From: Streptomyces sp. NBC_00289
Lineage (GTDB): Bacteria > Actinomycetota > Actinomycetes > Streptomycetales > Streptomycetaceae
Direction of reading: 5' to 3'
NCBI RefSeq assembly: GCF_041435115.1
Contig: NZ_CP108046.1
Location: 10,106,001-10,170,000 of the forward strand
Length of the DNA: 64,000 nucleotides
How positions within the stretch are numbered: position 1 is the first letter of the stretch; each line of letters begins with the position of its first letter. The translations under genes and the position numbers were made by a program. The notes below the pieces were generated by a model, which was not told where the DNA came from, made no database searches, and saw only the letters and a program-made list of their open reading frames with translations. Below, in pieces: positions 48,928-57,345 of the stretch.

Positions 48928-50590
48928 TTAACCTCGCGCTTTCACGAGGTGGGCTGTCCAAGCGTTGATCAGAAACACGGAAAGTGCCCTTGACCTGCAA
49001 CGATAGGACTTGCTGAGGGTCCTGTTGGCTGCAAGGGAAAGAGCACTTTCCAGGTGAGAGAGCCTATCTCGTCGTACCCACATGTCCGTGTCCGGGGAGA
49101 CGGTCGGCAGGTGGTCTCGCAGGCCGGTGCGGTCCTGCTGCTGGAGACGGTCCGCAAGACGGGCCTTGACCAGGCGATATCCGCAGCTCTGGCTCCGTGG
49201 CGCAAACCGCGGGCCGTCCACGATCCCGGCAAGATCCTCCTGGACGTTGCCCTGGCGGTCGCACTGGGCGGGGACTGCCTCGCGGACGTCGCGATGCTGC
49301 GGTGTGAGCCGGCCATCTTCGGCCCGGTCGCCTCCGATCCGACCGTCTCCCGCCTGATCGACACCCTCGCCGCGTCCGGCGAGAAAGCCCTGCAGGCCAT
49401 CCGGTCCGCACGCTCCGAAGTCCGCCATCGTGCCTGGTCGTTGGCCGGCGAGAACGCCCCGGACGCCGACGGTCAGGTCACCGTCGACCTCGACGGCGTC
49501 CTCGTGATCGCCCACTCCGACAAGCAGGACGCGGCGCCAACGTGGAAGAAGACCTACGGCCATCACCCGCTGACGGCCTTCGTCGACCAGGGACCGGGCG
49601 GAACCGGAGAGCCGGTCGCCACCCTCCTCAGACCGGGAAACGCGGGCTCCAACACCGCTGCCGACCACATCACCACCGCCCAACTCGCCCTGGCCCAACT
49701 GCCCAAGCGATACCGACGAGGACGGCAGACGCTGATCCGCACGGACTCCGCCGGCGGCACCCACGACTTCGTGTCCTGGCTCGCGAAGCGGGGCCGATGG
49801 CTGTCCTACTCGGTCGGCATGACGGTCAGCGAAGCCATCCACGAACACGTGCTGAAGGTCCCCGCCTCGGCCTGGACCCCGCCATCGAGACCGACGGTGA
49901 GGCGCGGGACGGGGCCTGGGTCGCCGAGCTCACCGGCAAGCTCCTTAACGGCTGGCCCAAGGGCATGCGGCTCATCGTCCGCAAGGAACGGCCTCATCCT
50001 GGCGCCCAGTTGAGGATCACGGACGCGGACGGCATGCGGATCACATGCTTCGCGACCAACACCACCGGCCGGCCGATCGCCGCCCTCGAGCTGCGTCACC
50101 GGCTCCGGGCACGGGCTGAGGACCGGATCCGGGCCGCCCGGGCCACCGGCCTGCGCAACCTGCCCCTGCACGGCACCGCCCAGAACCGGGTCTGGATGGA
50201 GATCGTCCAGATCGCGCTCGACCTGCTGGCATGGATGCCCATGCTCGCGCTGACCGACCGGGCGAGGCTCTGGGAACCGCGTCGCTTGCGCTTTCGCCTG
50301 TTCTCCGCGGCCGGCCAGCTCATCACAACCGGTCGGCGCAGGATTCTCCGCCTCGCCCGGCACTGGCCCTGGACCGACGAGATCACCGCCGCCCTCGAAC
50401 GACTCGCGCTCCTGCCCGACCCCGGCTGACCAGCAACCCACCGTCCCTGCGACAGCATCACCCGCCCCGGGCAGTGGAACCCGGCGCCCACTCGACGCGA
50501 CAGCCGGGCCACCGGCCCGCCAGCCCGCTCCGGAAAGGGAAAGGGGCCCACCGATTCCGTCGGCGGACCCTCACGAAAGATCGAGGCTAA
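48928..50590 (+). mobile_element. IS1380-family element B
   Basis: Ends TTAACCTCGCGCTTTCACGA and, on the right, the complement of TTAGCCTCGATCTTTCGTGA. Only three bases separate its right end from the left end of IS4 copy 2. Confidence 0.85.
49054..50429 (+). pseudogene. IS1380-family transposase, one-base frameshift
   Basis: The first frame (49054-50013) carries VRVRGDGRQVVSQAGAVLLL and TVDLDGVLVIAHSDKQDAAP. Near 49882 one base is missing: ACCCCGCCATCGAG, where an extra G would restore TPAIETDGEARD. The second frame then runs through GMRLIVRKERPHPGAQLRIT and ARATGLRNLPLHGTAQNR to a stop at 50429. Confidence 0.88.
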
Positions 50591-50641
50591 TCACAATACC
50601 AGTGACTTAGTGGTCTGAGTCGTAAGTCCTTCGGGGGTTGA

Positions 50642-51817
50642 TCATGTTTCCGGCGTCGCGGAGGATTCTTCTGGGTGATCGGCGGTGTGCCGGTCGAGCC
50701 TGGCCAGCAGATCGTCCAGGTCGGAGGTGGTGCACCTCCATTGGAACGGCTGTGCCGTGGCGTTGTAGCGGTCTTCGAAGGCTCGGAGCCGGTTCTCGAC
50801 CTCGTTGAGGTCGGTGAAGTCGTTGGGCGAGACGACCTTGCGCTGCACGACGGAGAAGTAGATCTCCACCTGGTTTAACCAGGAGGCGTGGACCGGGGTG
50901 TGGACGAGGACCGCGTTCGGGTGGGCGGCGGTGAGCCGGCCGGCGGCCTTCTTGCCGCGGTGGGAGGAGCCGTTGTCCACGACCCAGAACACGCGTTTCG
51001 CGCTGGCGTAGGGCTCTTGGGTCATGACCTGGTCGACCAGGGCCATGAACGGGGCGATGCCGGTTCTCGGCTCGCAGCGGCCGAAGATCTTCGCGTGGTG
51101 GACGTCGTAGGCGGCCAGGTAGGCCAGCGCTCCACCGCGTCCGTAGGTGTGGTTCACCCGCATCGCCCTGGCCTGCCCAGGGGCCAGGGTGGGGTGGCAG
51201 CGGCAGCGGGCCTGGACGGAGGTCTTCTCATCCGCACTGATCACGTACTCGTCCGCGCCGAGCGCTTCGCCGTTCCAGATGCGGGCATAGAGGTCGAGCA
51301 CGCGCTCGGCCCTGGAGCGGAAGGCGGGGTCGGTGATGAAGATCCAGGACTGGTACTGCCAGGGCTTGAGCGCGTCCTGCTTGAGCCAACGCCGCACGGT
51401 GGAGGCGGAGATCGCGCCGGCGATGGCGCGGGCGACGACCTCGCGGGCCAGCTCCGGGGCCGACCAGCGCGACAGCGGCATCCCGCTCTCGGCGGGCAGC
51501 TGACAGGCCAGGGCCTTGACCTGGGCGGCCTGCAGCGGCGTGAAGGAGGCCGGACGGCCGGAGCGCTTGCGGTCGGACAGGGCGGGCAGCCGGTGCCCGG
51601 CAAATCGGCCGCGCCAGGTGCGGACGGTGTCCAGGTGCAGCCTGGTCTCCCGGGCGATGCGGGCGTTGGAGCGGTTCCGGGCCGCGTGCAGGACGACCTG
51701 GGCGCGCTGGCGGTGCCGGTGCTCGGTTTTGTGACCGTAGGCCATGGTCTTGAGCCGCTTGCGCTCGGAGGCGGTCAGAGTGATCGGGCAGGCGGAGGCA
51801 ACGGGCAAGGCAGACAT
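50642..51817 (-). CDS. IS630-family transposase (passenger-carrying type)
   Basis: From ATG 51817 (MSALPVASACPITLTASERK) the protein has 391 residues; the frame is open further upstream. Helix-turn-helix segments (NRSNARIARETRLHLDTVRT, GRPASFTPLQAAQVKALACQ) precede the DDE core: EYVISADEKTSVQARCRCHP (Asp), VFWVVDNGSSHRGKKA (Asp) and PVHASWLNQVEIYFSVVQRK (Glu). A single uninterrupted frame. It is divergent from the passenger gene with about 70 bp between the starts. Confidence 0.92.
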   Translation of the reverse strand: MSALPVASACPITLTASERKRLKTMAYGHKTEHRHRQRAQVVLHAARNRSNARIARETRLHLDTVRTWRGRFAGHRLPALSDRKRSGRPASFTPLQAAQVKALACQLPAESGMPLSRWSAPELAREVVARAIAGAISASTVRRWLKQDALKPWQYQSWIFITDPAFRSRAERVLDLYARIWNGEALGADEYVISADEKTSVQARCRCHPTLAPGQARAMRVNHTYGRGGALAYLAAYDVHHAKIFGRCEPRTGIAPFMALVDQVMTQEPYASAKRVFWVVDNGSSHRGKKAAGRLTAAHPNAVLVHTPVHASWLNQVEIYFSVVQRKVVSPNDFTDLNEVENRLRAFEDRYNATAQPFQWRCTTSDLDDLLARLDRHTADHPEESSATPET

Positions 51818-51886
51818 GCCGATCACGAGAAGTGGATCAGGACAGGCCGCATCCTGCCGCATCCCGGTCCCCGGCCCTGCGGCAGG

Positions 51887-52222
51887 ATGTCCGCTGTGCC
51901 AACGCCCTCGGAACATACCCGGCTCCAGCTTGAGCTGTACCTGAATATGCGCGCCCAGGCCGCCTGGCCGCAGCTGGCCGGCCTCCACGTCCGCCACCGG
52001 GGCCAGTTCGCCTACGTGGAAGGCGAACTGGCCGACGGCGAGTGCATCAAGCTGATGCGCCTGCGCTACCACGGCACCGCGAGCCGCTGGGGCTTCGCCC
52101 CGCACGACCCGGCCAGCGACCGCTACCAGGACGCCCTCCTGCCCACCGGCAGCGCAAGCGGCACCCCCGAGGACGCCCTCGACACCGCCTGCCACCTCCA
52201 CCTCACCGCCCTCGACACCTGA
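51887..52222 (+). CDS. IS630 passenger protein of unknown function
   Basis: This 111-residue frame lies wholly within the terminal repeats of the IS630. It begins MSAVPTPSEHTRLQLELYLN and includes GQFAYVEGELADGECIKLMR and LRYHGTASRWGFAPHDPASD, then ends DALDTACHLHLTALDT. The pattern (a small alpha/beta protein with GELADGE and LRYHG-WGFA) reads as a genuine soluble protein; I know no function. Translation probably starts at ATG 51887 after AGG. It may assist or regulate transposition, or be cargo. Confidence 0.7.
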   Translation: MSAVPTPSEHTRLQLELYLNMRAQAAWPQLAGLHVRHRGQFAYVEGELADGECIKLMRLRYHGTASRWGFAPHDPASDRYQDALLPTGSASGTPEDALDTACHLHLTALDT

Positions 52223-52325
52223 CCGCGCACACCCACAACCAGCTCCGAAGTCAACCCCCGAAGGACTTACGACTCAGACCACTTAGGGTGGTGGCTGGTA
52301 GGGTGCGTGGCGGGGAGGTGCCGGG

Positions 52326-53651
52326 ATGCCACGGCCGGGTCAGGTGAAGCCGGAGACGGACGAGCGGTTGTCGGATCGCATCGCGGTCGGGCTGTTGACG
52401 CGGTCGTTCCCGCCGGAGCTGGTGGATCGGGTGGTGGCCCAGTGCGGGAGGTCCGGGCAGCGTAACCGGCTGCTGCCGCCGCGCGTGGTGGTCTACTTCG
52501 TGCTGGCGATGTGCTTGTTCTCCGGCCAGGGCTACGAAGAGGTCGCTCGGCTGCTGACGCATGGGCTGACCTGGGCGAAGCGCTGGTCGGGGTCGTGGCA
52601 GGTACCGACCACGGGGGCGATCTCGAGAGCGCGCGCGAAACTCGGTCCAGAACCGCTGAAGGCCCTGTTCGCCTCGGTGGCCCGGCCGTTGGCCACGGAA
52701 TCGACACCGGGTGCCTTCTACGGCCGGTGGCGGCTGATGGCCATCGACGGCACAGTCTTCGACGTTCCGGACAGCCAGGAGAACGTGGCGCACTTCGGGC
52801 GCCCGAAGACCCACCGCACCCAGCGGTGTGCGTATCCGCAGGTGCGGGTGGTCGCGCTGGCCGAGTGCGGCACCCATGCCATCACCACGGCGGCTCTCGG
52901 CCCATGCACCACGTCCGAACTCGTGCTGGCCCGCGAGCTGTTCGGTCACCTGGGCGAGGACGATCTGCTGCTGGCCGACCGCGGCTTCACCGGCCTGGAG
53001 CTGTGGCGGGCGGCCTCGGCCGGCGGTGCGGACCTGCTGTGGCGCATCCGTTCCCACCAGGTGCTGCCGGTCCGCGAAGAGCTGCCCGACGGCTCGTACT
53101 TGTCAGAGATCGTCGCGGCCAGAGACCACCGCAAGCGTGCCGACCCGGAAATGGTGCGGGTGATCGAGTACACCCTGGACGATCCCGGGCAGGACGCCCC
53201 TTACCGGCTGATCACCACGGTCCTCGATCCCGATGCCGCCCCGGCCACCGAGCTGGCCGCCCTCTACCACCAGCGGTGGGAGTTCGAGAACACGCTGGAC
53301 GAGCTGAAGACCCATCAACGCGGACCTGCCCAGGTCCTGCGCTCCCGCTCACCCGAAGGCGTCGAGCAGGAGGTCTGGGCACACCTGCTGGTCCACCACG
53401 CCATCCGCACCCTGATGCACGACGCCGCCGAGCAGGCCGGCCTCGACCCCGACAGGCTCTCCTTCACCCGGAGCATCCGCCTCGCACGACGCCAGGTCAC
53501 CGCGCAGGCGGCCTTTTCCCCTGACCGTCTGACCGCCGCCCTCACCGACGAACTCCGCGAGATCACCGCGCGCCTGTTACCCACCCGCCGCAGACGCTCC
53601 AACCCGCGCGTGGTCAAACGCAAGATGTCCAACTTCGACCCTGATGGTTAA
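52326..53651 (+). CDS. IS4-family transposase, C-terminally truncated
   Basis: Starting MPRPGQVKPETDERLSDRIA, this copy is continuous through the point where IS21 broke copy 1 (SFPPELVDRVVAQCG). It keeps all DDE motifs (MAIDGTVFDV, LLLADRGFTG, QRWEFENTLDELK). At 53636 the native tail is replaced by FDPDG and a stop from the adjacent IS1182. About 36 C-terminal residues are missing, so activity is doubtful, and the element has lost its right end. Confidence 0.88.
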   Translation: MPRPGQVKPETDERLSDRIAVGLLTRSFPPELVDRVVAQCGRSGQRNRLLPPRVVVYFVLAMCLFSGQGYEEVARLLTHGLTWAKRWSGSWQVPTTGAISRARAKLGPEPLKALFASVARPLATESTPGAFYGRWRLMAIDGTVFDVPDSQENVAHFGRPKTHRTQRCAYPQVRVVALAECGTHAITTAALGPCTTSELVLARELFGHLGEDDLLLADRGFTGLELWRAASAGGADLLWRIRSHQVLPVREELPDGSYLSEIVAARDHRKRADPEMVRVIEYTLDDPGQDAPYRLITTVLDPDAAPATELAALYHQRWEFENTLDELKTHQRGPAQVLRSRSPEGVEQEVWAHLLVHHAIRTLMHDAAEQAGLDPDRLSFTRSIRLARRQVTAQAAFSPDRLTAALTDELREITARLLPTRRRRSNPRVVKRKMSNFDPDG

Positions 53652-55439
53652 TTCGGGGTCAAGCCGCGAGGGCGAGTTCGAGGCGGGCGAGGTGGCTGGT
53701 CCTGGTCCGGTCCATGGGGTGGCCGTTCCACCAGGCGTGGAGTCGGATGAGGTTGAGAGCGACGGCCGAGTAGACGTGCTCGAGGTGCGTCCGGGCCAGG
53801 CCGCGGTAGCGGGCACGGCGGGTGCCGGTGACCGCGACGGCCTGGCGGATGGTGCCCTCGACGCCTGCTCGTCGTCGGTATTCGTGCTGCCAGTCACGGG
53901 TGGCCTGGGCGAGGCGGGCGGTGTGCTGGAGCTCGTGGAGTTGGCGGGGCAGGACGGTGAGCTGCCGGTATCCGGCCTTCGAGGTGGTGCACCGGCCCCG
54001 GGCCGGGCACGGCTGGCAGGTGGTCTTGGCGAACTTGATGACCACGGCGTCGGTGCCGCGCTGGGTGCAGGGGCTCCAGGACGAGCTGGTGCGGCCCTGC
54101 GGGCAGACGGCGTTCTGCTGTTCGAAGTCGATGGCGAACGCGGCCCGGTCGTAGCCGGCACCGGCTCTGGCCTGGGGCGAGCAGTCGCCCAACAGCGGGC
54201 TGATCAGCACGGTGCCGAAGTCCTTGAGCGAGGAGGCGACAAGCGCCGCGGAGGGATAGCCGGAGTCGACGTAGTGCTCGCCCGGAGCCAGTTTCCGGCC
54301 GGCCAGGGTCTGGTGGATCGGCTCGGTCATCGACGCGTCCGGCACGGTGGCATCGGTCGTGGCCACGTTCGTGACCAGGTTCGGGGCGCGGTTGTCGCCA
54401 TCATCGTCGTCACAGGTCTCGGACAGGTGGATCTTGTATCCCAGCCAGAACAAGTCCTCGCCCTTGGCCGCCCAGCGGGCGTCGGTGTCGTACGGAGAGC
54501 CGAGACGGACTCTGGCCGGCGGGAGACCGTCCTCGTCCCCCGCCCGCCGCCGCACCTCCCGTCCTCTGGGGGTGTCGGTGACCTGGTAGTTCTGCACCAG
54601 TACGGTCCGCAAGACCTGCACCGCGGGCAGCTCGCGCAGCCATCCCGGCACGTCGGCGCGGTAGACCGCTTCCAGCAGTGTGACCGCATCCGTTCCGAAC
54701 GCGACGGCCAGGTCGGCGCGCTTGGACGCGGTGACGGGCAGCCGCCAGGAACCGACCCGGGCCGCATAACGCCTGGACCATGGTTCGACGTCCACGACCG
54801 TGGCGAGCCAGCCCGGTGCCGCGGCCGCAAGCGCCTCCAGCACGGCCCGCACACTCTCACCGGCCAACTCCAGGCGGTTCATGTCCCGCACCGCGCTGAT
54901 CACGTGAGTGGAGTCTGTCCGCTGCTTCCCGCCCGGCTTGACCAGGCCCTTCTCCTTCAACGCGGCCAGCAGCAGGTCCAAGGCCCGCTCCTCCAGGCCG
55001 TGCTCGACCACCCGGGTGCGGAACTCCGACAACACCGACGCGTCGAACCCCTCGTCCGCCAGGCCGAGCCCGAGCGCGTATTTCCAGGTGAGGTCCTTGC
55101 GGGCGGCATCGGCGGCCTGCCGGTCGGTGAGGTTCTCCACCATCTGCAGCACCGTGACCAGCGCCAGCAGGCCCGGCGAGAGTGCCGGTCGGCCCCGTGC
55201 ACCGAACGCACCGGAGAACTCCGTGTCCGGGAACACCTCGGGCAACTGGTCCCGGATCGCCACCGCGAGCGGCGGCTCCTTACGCGCGTATATCTTCCGC
55301 ACCGCCGCAGCGATCTCCGGCGACGGTTCCGGCCACGACCGCGGCGACATCGACAAAACGAGCCCCTCCCCGGCCGGACCCTCCCGGCACAGGAGGAACC
55401 TGCCCACCCACTCCCACCAGCACCCTCAGCCGCACGAAT
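53637..55439 (-). mobile_element. IS1182-family element B (boundaries approximate)
   Basis: Transposase gene plus short flanks between the IS4 truncation (53636) and the IS630 left end (55442). TAATTCG occurs near both edges (53650 and, inverted, 55436), but no long terminal repeat is clear. The IS630 may have removed or displaced the right end. Confidence 0.7.
53659..55350 (-). CDS. IS1182-family transposase B
   Basis: I choose ATG 55350 (MSPRSWPEPSPEIAAAVRKI), giving 563 residues; the frame is open to 55407. Domains match element A: FGARGRPALSPGLLALVTVL, RTDSTHVISAVRDMNRL (Asp), HYVDSGYPSAALVASSLK (Asp), a CQPCPARGRC cysteine pair and YRRRAGVEGTIRQAVAVTG (Glu). The linker that holds the Ala-Gly repeat in element A is CDDDDGDN here. 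Appears intact. Confidence 0.9.
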   Translation of the reverse strand: MSPRSWPEPSPEIAAAVRKIYARKEPPLAVAIRDQLPEVFPDTEFSGAFGARGRPALSPGLLALVTVLQMVENLTDRQAADAARKDLTWKYALGLGLADEGFDASVLSEFRTRVVEHGLEERALDLLLAALKEKGLVKPGGKQRTDSTHVISAVRDMNRLELAGESVRAVLEALAAAAPGWLATVVDVEPWSRRYAARVGSWRLPVTASKRADLAVAFGTDAVTLLEAVYRADVPGWLRELPAVQVLRTVLVQNYQVTDTPRGREVRRRAGDEDGLPPARVRLGSPYDTDARWAAKGEDLFWLGYKIHLSETCDDDDGDNRAPNLVTNVATTDATVPDASMTEPIHQTLAGRKLAPGEHYVDSGYPSAALVASSLKDFGTVLISPLLGDCSPQARAGAGYDRAAFAIDFEQQNAVCPQGRTSSSWSPCTQRGTDAVVIKFAKTTCQPCPARGRCTTSKAGYRQLTVLPRQLHELQHTARLAQATRDWQHEYRRRAGVEGTIRQAVAVTGTRRARYRGLARTHLEHVYSAVALNLIRLHAWWNGHPMDRTRTSHLARLELALAA

Positions 55440-55441
55440 TA

Positions 55442-56609
55442 CTGACTTCGGCTCGTTAGGGTGATCTTCTTCGACGTCTCTGATGGGTCTGGAGTGTTGT
55501 CTGTATTCCGTGGTGTATGAGGTATGCGGATGGGGGCGGCCTGACCCCTGTGGGACGTCAGCGCCGGGAGACGGTACGGATGCAGGCGGCGGAGCTGTTC
55601 GAGCAGGACATCAAGCCGCCGGAAGTCGCACGGCGCCTGAGGGTGAGCCCGAAGTCGGCCTACCAGTGGCAGCAGATGTGGCGGGACGGTGGCGTGCAGG
55701 CTCTGGTCTCTCGTGGCTCGAGTGGATCGCGATGCCGTCTGTCCCCGGGCTGTCTGGAAAAGCTGGCTGCGTTTCTCGATGAGGGGCCTGCCGCGCATGG
55801 CTGGGTGGAGGACCAGGTGTGGACGGCTGCCCGGGTGGCCACGCTGATCGGCAGGAAGTTCCACGTCTCCTACAGCGTCTCGGGTGCCACGAGGCTGATG
55901 CACCGGCTCGGCTTCAGTCCTCAAGTACCCGCGCGGCGGGTGGCCGAGCGCGATGAGCAGGCCGTGACCGTGTGGAAGGAGGCGACCTGGGCCGAGGTAA
56001 AAGAGTCCGGGCGGCGTGCGGGGGCTACGTCTGCTTCGAGGACGAGGCGGGCTTCACGCGACGACCGCCCAAAGGACGCACCTGGGGCCGGCGCGGCCGC
56101 ACCCCGCAGGTCACGGTGAGCGGGCGACGCTCGGGCCGCCTGTCGGTGGCCGGACTCATCGCGATGCGGCCCGGCTCCCGCACCCGGCTGTGTCACCGCC
56201 TGCGCACCCATCCCGCGGGCAAAGGCAAACGCCGCAGCATAGGCGAACGGGACTTCATCGCGCTGATCGACGGAGTCCACCACCTCGTCAAGGCCCCGAT
56301 CGTGCTGGTCTGGGACCGGCTGAACACCCACGTCTCCCACGCCATACGTGAGTTGATCGCCGAGCGTGAATGGCTGACGGTATTCCTGCTGCCCGCCTAC
56401 TCGCCCGACCTCAACCCCGTCGAGTGGGTATGGGCACATGTCAAGCGCAGCCTGGCCAACCTCGCCGTGGTCGCCCTCGACCGGCTCGAAGTCCTCGTAC
56501 GCAACCGGCTCAAACGCCTCCAGTACCGGCCCGACACTCTTGACGGCTTCATAGCAGGCACCGGCCTGACCTTCGACGACCCAGCGTCACCCTGATGCGC
56601 CGAAGTCAG
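55442..56609 (+). mobile_element. IS630-family element (1168 bp)
   Basis: Ends CTGACTTCGGCTCGTTAGGG and, on the right, complementary CGCCGAAGTCAG, flanked by TA at 55440-55441 and 56610-56611. Confidence 0.9.
55517..56595 (+). CDS. IS630-family transposase with probable -1 frameshift
   Basis: Frame 1 (55517-56119) encodes the DNA-binding half (MRYADGGGLTPVGRQRRETV, LRVSPKSAYQWQQMW). At GTAAAAGAGTCC near 56001 a -1 shift (AAAAG run) leads to KRVRAACGGYVCFEDEAGFT. It continues with VLVWDRLNTHVSH and YSPDLNPVEWVWAHVK, completing the DDE set. The copy at the right window edge has the same run (ATAAAAGAGCC) and the same shift, which favours programmed frameshifting over damage. Confidence 0.85.
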
Positions 56610-56611
56610 TA

Positions 56612-56815
56612 ACACCCCTGGAGACAACCCCGGCGCCCCACGGACACCGAACGCGTCCGCGAACGGATCGTCCCTGAAGACCTCCCCAAGCCGATCCCGC
56701 ACCCGGATCGGCAGACTCCCCTTCGGGAAAGCGGCACGAGTCACCTTCACCGTCCGCTTCGAAACCGACGGCAACCCCTTCGCCTGCAACGACACCCGCA
56801 TCACCCCCGCTACCG
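56612..56815 (-). pseudogene. IS1182-family N-terminal remnant
   Basis: MRVSLQAKGLPSVSKRTVKV, TRAAFPKGSLPIRVRDRLGE and DAFGVRGAPGLSPGVL match the start of the IS1182 transposase A. It is cut by the IS630 right end. Confidence 0.82.
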
Positions 56816-56896
56816 CACGACAAGGAAAGCGACCGCACGAGAGATCATCACCCACTCACCGGAACCAGACCCCGAAAATTGAGCAACAGAGTCCTG

Positions 56897-57303
56897 GAAG
56901 GCACGCGCGCCGAGTGCGACCGGGTCGGCGACACCCGGGCCGACCACTCGGCCAAGCACCGCGGCACGGAGTGAACGTGCAGGTGGTTACCGACCCGGAC
57001 GGCCGGCTGCGGTGGCGCTCACCCGCACTGCCGGGCCGGACTCACGCCAGGGCATCCCATCCTGGCCGACTTCGCCCATCAGGGCAGCCGCCCCTGGCTG
57101 ACCACCGGCATCAAACGCAGACCACTACAGGAACTCACCCCCATCGAGAAGACCGTCAACCGGGCCCTGGCCGCGGCATGGGCACCGGTCGAGCGCGGCG
57201 TCGCCCGCCTGAAGTCCTGGCGGATCTTCCGCAGATCCCGATGCAGTCCCAACCGCATGACGTCAATGCCAAAGCCGTCCTCACTCTGGAGCGTCAACGC
57301 TGA
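56897..57303 (+). pseudogene. IS5-family transposase remnant
   Basis: Pieces in different frames: [20 protein letters not shown], then ILADFAHQGSRPWLTTGIKR and PVERGVARLKSWRIFRRSRC, ending in NAEEAH-type sequence. It corresponds to the C-terminal two thirds of IS5-A. The group II intron lies 43 bp beyond its end. Confidence 0.78.
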
Positions 57304-57345
57304 AGAAGCTCACTGATCTGCAAGCCCTAACTACCCGGCCTTGTT

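Larger units (their letters stand above)
50610..52281. mobile_element. IS630-family element with a passenger gene (1672 bp)
   Basis: Perfect terminal repeats of about 32 bp begin GTGGTCTGAGTCGTAAGTCC on both sides. The insertion left TTA (containing TA) on both flanks. Besides the transposase it carries a divergent second gene (51887-52222), unusual for IS630. Confidence 0.92.
50593..53636 (+). mobile_element. IS4-family element, copy 2, right end lost
   Basis: The left end CAATACCAGTGACTTAG is present at 50593, interrupted almost at once by an IS630 (50610-52281). The body runs to 53636, where the last 35 codons and the right end are replaced by an IS1182 element. Confidence 0.88.

Noticed and set aside
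53644..55464. 606-residue plus-strand frame
   Set aside because: Antisense shadow of IS1182 transposase B; no recognisable domain.
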